Positions 24,271-33,908 of a DNA stretch of 64,000 nucleotides are shown here, in pieces. Source of the stretch: Hirundichthys speculiger (lineage: Eukaryota; Chordata; Actinopteri; Beloniformes; Exocoetidae); contig JAGFBZ010001279.1 of the NCBI GenBank assembly GCA_018398805.1, positions 1,971,501 through 2,035,500 of the forward strand, read 5' to 3'. Both the position numbers and the translations under genes were made by a program. The notes beneath the pieces are model-generated. The model saw nothing but the letters and a program-made list of their open reading frames with translations. It was not told where the DNA came from and ran no database searches. Every line of letters starts with the position of its first letter. Positions within the stretch are counted from its first letter, which is position 1.

Positions 24271-24649
24271 GTCGTTTAACTCTTTGAAAAGAGCTCTGGG
24301 GTGTTTAAGTTCTGGGTCCTGTTGGTTGAGAAGCATGTTCTGTGCCATCATGGTACAATATACTGTACTCTTATTCACTTATTCACTCTTATTCATTTGG
24401 AACAATTTGTGGTTTGTATGCTTTTTCTTTTTATAATTGGTTTGTGTTGTGGTGCCGTGGCCCCGGGGGCTTGAGTACCACGGTCCTTGTGAGTTCTCAC
24501 TGTGTTGTAAACTATGTTGAGGAGGAACGAGTGAATGAAACGAGAACATAGCTCATGTTTTCTCGGGTTGTGCTTTTTGAGTGCTCAAATCTCAGACTGA
24601 ACCCAGCTGTTTCCAACCCACGATAGTCAGATGACGATGAATTATGTAA
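24271..24649. other. No gene seen
   Basis: AT-rich with short direct repeats (ACTCTTATTCACTTATTCAC at about 24367). No gene or repeat family recognised. Confidence 0.3.
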
Positions 24650-25085
24650 TGCCATCCATTTTCTGCTGCTTCATGTGGGTCACAGGGACATTAGTCTGAG
24701 CAGATCTGCCCTACCAAGGACACTGAGGAGTTAACAGGACAATGGAGAGACACTATATAACCTCCAGCAAGCTATCCTGAGGCCTTCTTCTGACTGGACG
24801 ACTCTGGAACACCTCCTGACCAGAAACCCGATCTCAAACGGCTCTCTCTGGTGTGGAGGAGCACTGACTCCACTCTGAGTGCTGTCCGGATGACTGGCGC
24901 TTCACCCTAACCCCCAAGGGTGAGTCCAGTCACCCTTTTAAGACAGTTCATTCGGCAGCTTGTACCCATGACCTCATTCTTGCGGTCACTGCCCACAGTT
25001 CGTGACCGCAGGCCAGAGCTGGGAAAGCAGATCAGCTGGTAAATCGAGAGCTTTGCTATTTGCCTCAGCTCTCTCTTCACCATAA
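24650..25085 (-). pseudogene. LINE ORF C-terminal end with GATGG-type tail
   Basis: The + strand starts GCCATCCATTTTCTGCTGCT, the complement of a '...agcagcagaaaatggatgg' LINE tail. On the minus strand the coding part contains HELWAVTARMRSWVQAAE (near 24950-25010), a conserved piece of the C-terminal region of a fish LINE reverse-transcriptase protein. Stops and gaps are frequent. It abuts an oppositely oriented LINE fragment at about 25086. Confidence 0.7.
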
Positions 25086-25690
25086 TGGTCCTCAGAACTT
25101 TAAATGTGGGTGCAATGACAGAAAAGGGTGGGGAGACAGCAAGGAAAGTGGATATAGTGTGTGTCTAGGACATCAGGAAGAAAGGATACAAACAGTTTAA
25201 TCTCAGAGTTGATGGGAGGGAAAAGATGTAAGAGTGATTCTGAAGGATGGTGTAAAAAGTGATCTGGAGGTAAAGAGAGCATCAGGCATCAGGTTAGCGC
25301 TTACGCTCAACAAGTTAGTTGTGAGTTGGAGGACAGAGGATTTCTGAAGTAAGCTTGATACTGTTAAAGAGTGGCTAATGGAGGAGACTTTGGAGGATCT
25401 CACTGGTGAAGGGGTCAGAGGAGATGGAGGGAAAGATGGTGGTAAACTCTGCAAAAAGGATAGAAATGTCTGGTCGACTATATTCTTTGCAGAAGACGCA
25501 AACTGAAAACAAATTTGAGATGACACGGTGGAGACAGGGAAGAGCAAAGGGGAGAGCATACGATGTATGTGTGCAGGATTATTCTGGTGGCTCCGAAGAG
25601 GAAATGAGAAAAGGGACAGCAGAAGATCAAACAGATAAAGTTGAAGAAAGAAGGAACTTCAAGGAGGAGTTGAGATGGGCTCTAGGAGCC
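25086..25690 (+). pseudogene. RTE-type LINE endonuclease fragment
   Basis: The + strand begins VLRTLNVGAMTEKGGETARK and continues KVDIVCV, which match the opening of the APE-type endonuclease of RTE-like LINEs (TLNVGTMTG..., ...VD.LCVQET). The Glu of the QET box is lost through a stop. Downstream, 25406-25700 is open for 100 codons and carries EELRWALG, but no catalytic motifs survive. The 3' side is cut off by the Tigger-like MITE at 25702. Confidence 0.65.
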
Positions 25691-25701
25691 ATTTTCAAGT
25701 A

Positions 25702-26492
25702 CAGTGAACCCTCACACTTTGCGGTTAATGGGGGCTGTGACTCCCCACGAGTGGTAAAAAAAAACCGTGATGTGGAGTACCCCCTCAACTTACCGAGAAG
25801 TTTCACTTTTTCGAAAAAAAAAGTTTGATTCTACCTCGTTCCGTTCCTCTGTAATCAGCAGCAGAATGTTCTGCGCCATCTTTTCTCTTACTCGCAATTC
25901 CTCCGCGGGGCTGGGGGGGCTTTATAGAGAGTGGCGATGCTGCCATCCGGGGGATCGGAACACTAACTACGATGTTCAAAACTCAGATATTTATTTTGAC
26001 GCTCTACCTAGCAACCCCAGTGACACATATTAGACCCAATTAACGTCTATAGACCGTCAATGTCAGTGAATGAGTTAACTTAAGAACAGCACTAAATCAC
26101 TGAAATAAGCAAGCGATATTCGGAACTGACGAATGGAAACACCAAGTGTATCAGCGTTAAACTTGGCTTTGTCTCTTGAGAGCAAGAGATGGAAGATGTG
26201 GGGTTTGCGTGTCAGCCAATCAGCGTACAGAGAACCAACGGCACAGTAATGACCGTCGTAGCAGCCAATCACAGGCCTTGATTTTCGTTCATGGGGCATC
26301 CCGTGTCAGGCTCTTGTTGCTTCCTGAGACTTGTTCTTGATGTGATGTGTTTTGCTTCAGCCTCGCATGCTTCATTTGTAATTTTTTCTGATTTTTTTTT
26401 TTTTCAAAATTTTTTTTGATGAATATTTTTTAAAACCTCAGTGATGTACTGAGACCGTGATTGCTGAGACTGTGAACTGTGAGGGTTTACTG
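25702..26492 (-). mobile_element. Tigger/pogo-like MITE, copy 2 (inverted)
   Basis: It starts CAGTGAACCCTCACAC and ends GTGAGGGTTTACTG, flanked by TA on both sides (25700-25701, 26493-26494). It is the reverse-orientation partner of the copy at 22.54 kb but 300 bases longer, because it keeps about 230 extra bases next to the left end (25740-25970). Both are non-autonomous. Confidence 0.85.
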
Positions 26493-26494
26493 TA

Positions 26495-27119
26495 CATGTC
26501 TGATTAGTTTCACTTCTGAATGTTGTTTTTTTTTTTTTTTTTGTTTCCCTTTTAAAAGTCCAGTGTGCTTATTTTCTTGTATGGTCAAAATGAAACAAAA
26601 TCAAATATATAATTGGGAGTGAAGCTCCAGCAGGACACTGCTGTCGTCATTCCAACAAGATGAGGCCAAAGCCTCACAGTGGGATCAATGAGGGAGAGCC
26701 TTGAAAATCTATTGGCTCCCTGTAAAGGCAGTAATTGGGTTCATGCTTTTTTTTTTTTGTTGTTGTTGTTTTTTTTTCCACTGAATTAGGCGCATCATAG
26801 CGTGCTGCTTCCTACACACCGTAGGAATGGGAAGACTTGTGAGCAGCTGCCAAGTCCTCCTCTTCCAGGATTGCTGTGTCTCAGCAGTTTTTAATTAAAA
26901 TGCTCCATTTGTGCCACCTATCCCAGCTGCCTGTGGGAGAAAATAGACAGAATAAATGACTGCATCCGTCCCTGCTGACTGAGCTCTACTGTTTCACAGC
27001 ATTTCATTAGGAATGATACGACACTTTTAAAGCAACATCTGCATGTCTGATTACTGTTACAGACTGAAAACCTCCAAAGGAAAACAATCCTGAGTGTAGA
27101 AGTACATTATTTCAGAGGA
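26495..27119. other. No gene seen; possible conserved block
   Basis: Contains T-runs (26527-26542, 26749-26757). The 26850-26960 part is compositionally unlike its neighbours and free of recognisable repeats; it could be a conserved non-coding block, which only alignment could show. Confidence 0.25.
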
Positions 27120-27410
27120 AGCGGTCCGTCGAGTAGAGTGGGTCATCATCCAACTGGAAGGTTGCTGGGTTCATCCCCGGCTCCTGCACACGTCAACATG
27201 TCCTTGAGCAAAATAATGAGTGTCACATTGTTCCTGATGTGCTTATCTGTGTCTGATTAAAGAAACAAAGAAGAGGATTACTGTATTATACAGCATATAA
27301 TAAAAAATGCACAGAGCGTGTTTGAATGGCTGACTGAAAAAAAAACTGTGAAGCACTTTGCAGAGCCCTTATAAATGTTGAAGAGTGCTGTATAATTTAC
27401 CATTTAACTG
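27120..27410 (+). mobile_element. tRNA-like SINE, decayed
   Basis: Reads CCAACTGGAAGGTTGCTGGG then TTCATCCCCGGCTCC, the B-box-like part of a common fish repeat. 'tccttgagcaaaataatgag' follows, and it closes with GCACTTTGCAGAGCCCTTAT and a TTTACCATTT end. The antisense copy at 14.75 kb has the same parts in reverse order. It is heavily diverged; not a tRNA. Confidence 0.5.
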
Positions 27411-27996
27411 TTGGAGGAGGACGGATGATGTAGAAGTGAAAGTAAAAGGCCTGAGGTATGATTTGAATGAGAAACACTTTGTCCCTATTTCCTCTGTAAT
27501 TCAAAAGTCTGATGTCACATTTCCAGTGTCACACACTTTCAGAAGCGTACAGTCAGCCAGAGTGCAAAGACGTCGTAACAGCAGGCACGTAAAAGGCCTG
27601 ATCTTCCATCTGTCTGGGTGATGACTGAAACAAAAAGACCCAGTCAGGGTAAACATGAAAACAGAAACAGAAATGAACCACCAACTGTCCCCTGCAATGC
27701 GTGGCTCCAGGTGACTTGGGCCGTTCTTGAAACTATGCCACTAGTGTGTATGGATTTTGCTAAATCATAGTATGCAAGATGTGAAGAGTTGCACAATATC
27801 TTCTGTATGTGAAAAGTATCGCGTTTGGGTGATCCAGACAACTAACCTGAAAAACTACCAGCAACTGTTTACCTCACATACTGCAATAATTGCAATGGAA
27901 TAAGTCACAGTGGTCACATGACCAGCTTCACATTATTCTTCCCTACAATGGCATACTATGTAGTAATAAAGTCCACTGGATCACTCTGAAGCACAC
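27411..27996. other. No gene seen
   Basis: No recognisable gene or repeat. Short open frames only. Confidence 0.3.
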
Positions 27997-28000
27997 ATAA

Positions 28001-28938
28001 GCCCCAATCTTCCGCCAGATCTGCTTAAGCCGCTATTAAGGGATAGCGGGTAGCGGGAGGGGCGTTCCGCCGCAAAGAACGCAATCTTCCACCTCCCTAA
28101 ACCCGCTATTCCACCTGTGCTACCCGCTACATTATACATAGGAGTGGTTAGGACGTTCCACCTGTTAAACCGATCAGTGCGTCAGCAGCCATTGCCTTTA
28201 AGAGCAGGTTGTGCTACCCGCAAACCGCTATGTAGCGTCTTTTCATCCAGATCAGAGCAGCTCTCATGCGCAGCTCGTCTGGGACTCTGCTGTAGAGCTT
28301 CCTCCTTTTCCTTCCTCCTCCTCCTCTGCACTGGTATTTACATAAAAATATTTTTACACAGACAATTCCTATCGCCCCCGTGACCCTTCAGAGCATGAAA
28401 CGGGTATAGATAAAGATAATGGATGGATGGATGGAATTCCTATCAGCTACCTGAAAGTCCCAGATAGTCGGTGCGCTCCCGGTAAACACGCTCTGTTCGT
28501 CTATTGTTTAACTGGCGAGCAAGCTGTTTAGGACGATCTCTGCCATTATCACAGGGGTTCAACTGAAGCCAAATCACGCTTTTTATAGAAGAGTTAATTC
28601 GAGAGGTAGAGCTGTTTGTGCACGTCCACAAGTGACCAGATGGACGCGCATTGTTGCCATTTGGACGCGCTCTTGTACGTGCCGACATGCGGGTTGTAGG
28701 TAGCGGGTGGTCAGACCACCCGCTACCTACAACTCGTGATCGCAAGATACCGAGTTTGCGGAAAGGACAAAAGACACGCCCATTTCCACACCTACAATGT
28801 GAGTAAAGGAGTCGGCATAACGGGTATCGACTTTAGCGAGCGGAAGATTGCATTAGCGGTTAGTGCAGGTTCCTAAACCTGCAATTTGCAGGTAGCGGCT
28901 AGTGGGTAGCGGGTAGCGGGAAGTGTACGATCAGGGCC
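28001..28938. mobile_element. MITE rich in TAGCGGG words (Harbinger-like ends)
   Basis: The ends read GCCCCAATCTTCCGC and, in reverse complement, GGCCCTGATC...ACTTCCCGC. They are flanked by ATAA on both sides (27997-28000, 28939-28942). GGTAGCGGG or its complement CCCGCTACC occurs many times, clustered near both ends and at the centre: 28043-28061, 28102-28131, 28213-28238, 28698-28730, 28891-28921. An almost perfect 41-base palindrome lies at 28693-28733. A 61-base GATG-tailed insertion sits at 28374-28434. No coding capacity. PIF/Harbinger MITEs have GGGCC-type ends and TAA duplications, which this resembles; the class is an inference. Confidence 0.6.
28374..28434 (+). mobile_element. 61-base GATG-tailed retro-insertion with 10-base duplication
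   Basis: The insert ends GGGTATAGATAAAGATAATG plus GATGGATGGATGG and is flanked by perfect AATTCCTATC copies (28364-28373 and 28435-28444). It is the extreme 3' end of the GATG-tailed family found elsewhere in the window. Confidence 0.85.
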
Positions 28939-29029
28939 ATAATATGCTATATTTTATGCAGTATGCAGTTTCAAAAAGCAGCCTTCCTTTTTTTCTGGGC
29001 AGTAATATTGGCAGTGGCAGTAGCGGTCT

Positions 29030-29110
29030 ACCAGACTGTCGTGGGTAGAGGTGGGTTACCCTCCAAATGAAAGGTCTCCAGTTACCTGACTCTGGGCAGG
29101 ACACTGAACT
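29030..29110 (+). mobile_element. tRNA-like SINE fragment
   Basis: Reads 'gggtagaggtgggttaccctcc', 'aaaggtctccagttacctg' and GGGCAGGACACTGAAC, matching the middle of the tRNA-like fish repeat seen at 27.1 kb. Only about 80 bases are recognisable. Confidence 0.4.
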
Positions 29111-29179
29111 CCAGCCACTCATAGCGCCGGTCCAAAAACCAGCTAAATGGAGGGGGGGAGGGGGTTGTATCAGTGAGGA

Positions 29180-29390
29180 CATCCGGCCTGAACCAGAGGC
29201 CAAATCAATGCAAGCAGTAGTGATGGATGTGAGAATCCCAGGAGACGGCCACATCAAGGAGAAGGAACACAAGAGCTGGAAAAAAAGAAGACTGAAGGAA
29301 GAAATCATTGTGAAAGGTGAAGGCTACAGTGGTGCCAGCGGTAACTGGAGCTCTCTGAGCTGCGCTCATTCACTGTGAAAAAACAGGCGT
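29180..29390 (+). pseudogene. LINE ORF2 C-terminal fragment
   Basis: The + frame 29067-29378 contains AVVMDVRIPGDGHIKEKEHK, which resembles the conserved 'VVDVAIPSDSNIRKKEHEK' C-terminal segment of a vertebrate LINE polyprotein. It continues with a KK-rich stretch and ends SGNWSSLSCA. The upstream half of this open frame is SINE-derived, so the 103-codon frame is a chance fusion. The same LINE group supplies the antisense fragment at 54.9-55.7 kb. Confidence 0.55.
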
Positions 29391-29771
29391 CAATTAGAAG
29401 ACTGGACTGGAAAACCTGCTCACAGGTGACAGACGCTGGACGACTCCATGAACACAGATGTGAAGCAGTTCACAGAAACAGCTGTTTCACAACTGAATAT
29501 CAGCTCAGGAATTCACGGGGAAGATTTTAGCATCTTTAAGCATTTCTCAGTTTAAACAGTAAATGCTTGAGTTTGTAATGAAAAACAGAGACACTGTTCT
29601 CAGACGGCCTCATGTCCCTTTTTCTTCACTTTCTGTCAAATAAACAGTAACTAACAGTTTCTTCATGTTTTGATTTGGAACAGGATGAGTCGTGTTCTCG
29701 ATGTCGCTGCGTGTTTGGAAATAAAAGATGGTATGAGGATTATGAGCTTTACTCATTCCTTTTAAACACTG

Positions 29772-29772
<1 letters not shown>

Positions 29773-29810
<38 letters not shown>

Positions 29811-29832
29811 AGAGAGAGAGAGATAGAGATAT

Positions 29833-29890
<58 letters not shown>

Positions 29891-29903
29891 TATATATATA
29901 TAT
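29773..29903. repeat. (AC)n-(AG)n-(AT)n microsatellite
   Basis: AC dinucleotides at 29773-29805, AG at 29811-29830, then about 65 bases of AT. A single GT breaks the AT run near 29888. Confidence 0.95.
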
Positions 29904-29905
29904 GG

Positions 29906-30000
29906 TAGGGCTGTCAGTCGATAAAATTTTTTATTTGCGATTTAATCAAGATTTTCATAGTTAACTCAAGATTAATTGTACATTAATCGCATTTTTTTTA
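29906..30000 (+). mobile_element. hAT element, one end
   Basis: TAGGGCTGTCAGTCGATAAA followed by TTTATTTGCGATTTAATC and 'gattaattgtacattaatcgc' is a familiar left end of a fish hAT family (the 'gggctgtcaatcgat' end with ATTAATCGC words). The opposite end was not found, and the AT microsatellite sits exactly at its outer boundary. An inverted GATG-tailed fragment follows at 30008. Confidence 0.5.
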
Positions 30001-30007
30001 ATGTTCT

Positions 30008-30078
30008 GTTTATCCATCCATCCTTACATCATCTATACCCATCTTGTCCTACACAAGGTTACGGGGATCTGCTTTATT
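30008..30078 (-). mobile_element. GATG-tailed short element, antisense
   Basis: Reads ATCCATCCATCCTTACATCA then TCTATACCCATCTTGTCC and ACGGGGATCTGCT, the complement of the tail and 3' core of the family at 8.4 and 39.1 kb. Confidence 0.6.
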
Positions 30079-30551
30079 TTTTTTTTTTTGCTTTTAGTTT
30101 AAAAACCGGAAGTCCACCAATGCTGCCGTACTTTTTGGGGGCTTAATTCATCATAGGTCGTAGTGTATTTAGTCGGGGCTGCTACTTGACTGCAGTAATT
30201 TGCTGACGGTCCCTAAACTCCACGGCAGCAGCGAGGTGCTCAGAAGGACATTCAATGCTGTTCCTGAGAGTTTTAGACACACTCACTGAGCTTGGAGGGT
30301 TGATGACACTGGTGAAATGTCTGGCATACTTATATCTATAAAATGATACCAACCTGGATGAAATCGTACCGTTTTTCATGACACTATTAAAGTTTAAAGA
30401 GAAAAAAACAAGCGAATGTCGGATGTGAAAATAACTTTACCGCGCCCTGCGGTGGTAACTCAATTCACAGCGACAGTAAATACAAATAACCTTTTTCTTC
30501 TTAACAGACCCATCTGGAAGCACCTTAAAGCTAAACTTCCCATTCATATAC
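30079..30551. other. No gene seen
   Basis: May include interior sequence of the hAT element whose end is at 29906, but no coding motif or second end can be read. Confidence 0.25.
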
Positions 30552-30555
30552 ATAT

Positions 30556-30641
<86 letters not shown>

Positions 30642-30655
30642 TTGTGTGTGTATAT
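30552..30655. repeat. (CA)n-(TA)n-(TG)n palindromic microsatellite
   Basis: CA dinucleotides at 30556-30572, about 55 bases of TA, then TG dinucleotides to 30641 and a short TG tail. Because CA and TG are complementary and TA is self-complementary, the tract is a near-perfect inverted repeat. Confidence 0.95.
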
Positions 30656-31459
30656 TTCATCATGAGGGGATCAAGAGACTTTATTTTTATTTTTCCTTCT
30701 TCCCCTGCACTTACTCCCCAGATCAATAGTCACGTGCACGCGCCCTCCTACACTAGTTTCCAAACACACAAACAGTCTCTTTGCTTGTGTTTCTCATGTC
30801 ATATTTGATCTGCTTTGCTGTGTCTGTCTTTGTTGATCCGTCATGCATATTTAAAACGATAAATGTATTTTGAAGAATCTGTTGCCACGGTGCGCACAGC
30901 TTCTGGTGTTTCATAGTCATGACAGGAATACAGCTCCTGTAGTTTGGGACCGCCAGCCATCATCACAGCTCAGATGAGGGGGACATCGCGCTTACATCCA
31001 ATCACGCTGTCATGAGCACCGGCCTCGTGTGCTTCACTCTGCTGTGATACTGTTTCAGTTTGGAGAAGGAGTCGGTGGAGTTTCCAGATGAACCACACGT
31101 CATTTTCTGCAACGGCAAGCAGAGGCCAGTGGAAATTATCTTCAGGCCTGACATCTCTTTAAAATTAAGCATCTCACATCAAAACAATCTTGACAGATAA
31201 ACAGAAGGCCAGAAAAATATGGAGAAATTACATAAACTAAGCACAAAAAGCTAGGACATTTGTGTTTGGTAGGTTATTTCTTAGTTGAAACACTTCTTCT
31301 CAGCCATTATCCTTAAACCGCTGGAAAGACTGTTCATTATCCCTTTAAATGGTGACACATTTGTCAGGAATGTGCATTTGTGGGATGAGCAGCAGAGCTG
31401 AGCGTGTGGGGTGTGCCCGTGAAAGATTTGCTAAATCTCTCCTGCCAGATGCCAAACAG
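30656..31459. other. No gene seen
   Basis: A 58-codon open stretch follows a TGTTTCAG word at 31050-31230 on + (LEKESVEFPDEPHVIFCNGK is readable), but it has no donor, no family and no conserved context. Otherwise unremarkable. Confidence 0.25.
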
Positions 31460-32690
31460 CTGTTTTGCTGTTGTTGCTGTCGAGTCTTGTTCTGAGCATC
31501 TGGAACCACCAGGTACCACCAGGCGCTGACAGTCAGGTGTCTGATTGGCACCTGATTGTCAGCACCTGTGAGCACGGACTTGGCTCCAGCGATCAGGATG
31601 CCACGTTTGACTCATCCAGATCTCCTGTGCAACTTCGAGCTGGTGCTCCGCCAAACCAAGCTGCGATGTGATTTGGAGTGAGCTCTCGTACCATCTGCAA
31701 ACTGGAGGTCAGGTCATAACAGGGGACGTCAGAGACAGGCTGTGAAGTGGGCATCGAGGGAAGACTGTTTCCTCATCCTGGCAGCACTAAAGACCGTACG
31801 CAGTCTTCTACAGATTTGCAGTCAAAGTTTGCAGGATGACATGCCTGATGATCTCTGCCCAGACAATCTGGAACAGACTGCACGCAGCCAGTATCCAGTC
31901 TCACAGGGCTGCCAGGAGCCTGCCACCACTGCCCTTCACCATCAGGCCCGTTTGTGCTGGTGTCGGCAACATGTGCGCTGACACCTGAACACGTGGAAGG
32001 AACTTTGTGTTCAGCAATGAGTCCAGATTCAGACCATGGCATCTGGATCGTAGATGCGGGTGATAGCTGCAACGACAGAGTAACATCTTTTGGTGGAGCA
32101 GTGTGATGGCGTGGGGCGGCACCCCGATGGAAAAATGAGGCTTGTCATCATCAGAGGTAATCTCGATGCAGAGATATCAAAATAAAACTCTCTAACCCAG
32201 GGGTCTCAAACTCATTCCTGAAAGGGCCGTGTGGCTGCAGGTTTTTGTTCCAACCATGCAGAAACACAGCTGACTTGTTTCACTCAATCAGCTGAACTGG
32301 TTCAGAACTTCAGTGACAACTAGTTGATTGACTGAAACAAGTCAGCTATGTTTCTGCATGGTTGGAACAAAAACCTGCAGCCACACGGCCCTTTCAGGAA
32401 TGAGTTTGAGACCCCTGCTCTAACCAGTGGAAACCCCATATTTACACAGCCTGGGACCAAACTTTGTCCAACAAGAAGAAAACGCTCACCCCTCACAGAG
32501 ACCACCTCCAGAATCTAGGGGTTGAGATGATGGCGAGGGGAGATGATGGCGTGACCTGCCAGCAGTCCTGACCTCAACCTCCTTGAACACTTGTGGGATC
32601 AGCTTGGGTGTGTTCATCCCAGCCATGTTGGCTGACCTGCAACAAATGCTGGTTGAAGAATGGGACGTCATCTCACAGTGGTGTGTGACC
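31460..32690 (+). pseudogene. Tc1-like transposase gene, split by a MITE
   Basis: Readable + strand pieces: SREDCFLILAALKTVRSLLQ (31742 onward, the second helix-turn-helix region with R.D..L...A), SQGCQEP-ATTALHHQARLCWC (linker), and after the 220-base MITE the C-terminal part with WPASSPDLNLLEHLWDQLG after frame correction (about 32560-32610). The latter matches the Tc1 box that holds the third catalytic residue, and the enzyme's DLN..EHLWD is kept. Many stops are present. The gene runs straight into the minisatellite at 32694. No inverted repeats were found. Confidence 0.75.
32198..32417. mobile_element. Foldback hAT-type MITE, 220 bases
   Basis: The two halves are inverted copies: about 95 bases from CAGGGGTCTCAAACTCATTC inward match the complement of the right half with only a few mismatches. 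The 8-base flanks CTCTAACC are perfect (32190-32197, 32418-32425). It is inserted inside the Tc1-like transposase gene. CAGGGGT ends and an 8-base duplication fit the hAT superfamily. Confidence 0.92.
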
Positions 32691-32693
32691 AGA

Positions 32694-33908
32694 CTAGTGA
32701 CCAGTAGGAGGAGGAGGAGTCAGACTGGTGACCAGCAGGAGGAGGAGTCAGACTGGTGACCAGCAGGAGGAGAAGGAGGAGTCAGACTGGTGACCAGTTG
32801 GAGGAGGAGGAGTCAGACCGGTGACCAGTAGGAGGAGGAGGAGTCAGACTGGTGACCAGCAGGAGGAGAAGGAGGAGTCAGACTGGTGACCAGTAGGAGG
32901 AGGAGGAGTCAGACTGGTGACCAGCAGGAGGAGAAGGAGGAGTCAGACTGGTGACCAGTTGGAGGAGGAGGAGTCAGACCGGTGACCAGTAGGAGGAGGA
33001 GGAGTCAGACTGGTGACCAGCAGGAGGAGAAGGAGGAGTCAGACTGGTGACCAGTAGGAGGAGGAGGAGTCAGACTGGTGACCAGCAGGAGGAGAAGGAG
33101 GAGTCAGACTGGTGACCAGTTGGAGGAGGAGGAGTCAGACTGGTGACCAGCAGGAGGAGGAGGAGGAGTCAGACTGGTGACCAGTTGGAGGAGGAGGAGT
33201 CAGACTGGTGACCAGTAGGAGGAGGAGGAGTCAGACTGGTGACCAGCAGGAGGAGAAGGAGGAGTCAGACTGGTGACCAGTTGGAGGAGGAGGAGTCAGA
33301 CTGGTGACCAGCAGGAGGAGGAGTCAGACTGGTGACCAGCAGGAGGAGAAGGAGGAGTCAGACTGGTGACCAGTAGGAAGAGGAGTCAGACTGGTGACCA
33401 GTAGGAAGAGGAGTCAGACTGGTGACCAGTAGGAAGAGGAGTCAGACTGGTGACCAGTAGGAAGAGGAGTCAGACTGGTGACCAGCAGGAGGAGAAGGAG
33501 GAGTCAGACTGGTGACCAGTTGGAGGAGGAGGAGTCAGACTGGTGACCAGCAGGAGGAGGAGGAGGAGTCAGACTGGTGACCAGTTGGAGGAGGAGGAGT
33601 CAGACTGGTGACCAGTAGGAGGAGGAGGAGTCAGACTGGTGACCAGCAGGAGGAGAAGGAGGAGTCAGACTGGTGACCAGTTGGAGGAGGAGGAGTCAGA
33701 CTGGTGACCAGCAGGAGGAGGAGTCAGACTGGTGACCAGCAGGAGGAGAAGGAGGAGTCAGACTGGTGACCAGTAGGAAGAGGAGTCAGACTGGTGACCA
33801 GTAGGAAGAGGAGTCAGACTGGTGACCAGTAGGAAGAGGAGTCAGACTGGTGACCAGTAGGAAGAGGAGTCAGACTGGTGACCAGTAGGAGGAGGAGGAG
33901 TCAGACTG
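32694..33908 (+). repeat. Minisatellite, 28/31/34-base units
   Basis: About 39 units of the form GTGACCAG-(T/C)(A/T)GG-(AGG)n-AGTCAGACTG. Unit lengths of 28, 31 and 34 differ by whole GGA or GAA triplets. Variant units are ordered into longer patterns: a 161-base period (the rare CCGGTG variant at 32819 and 32980) and an exact 400-base tandem duplication (33081-33484 equals 33481-33884). The array begins right after the C-terminal part of the Tc1-like transposase and ends before TGTTGTAGCTG. Confidence 0.97.

Noticed and set aside
27160..27195. tRNA gene (B-box-like sequence)
   Set aside because: Cloverleaf pairing is missing and the context matches a tRNA-derived SINE.
31050..31230. Open stretch after TTTCAG on + as an exon
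   Set aside because: No splice donor, no recognised family and no downstream partner; length is within chance.
32694..33908. CRISPR-like array
   Set aside because: The units are directly adjacent variants of one sequence with no unique spacers, in an animal genome.
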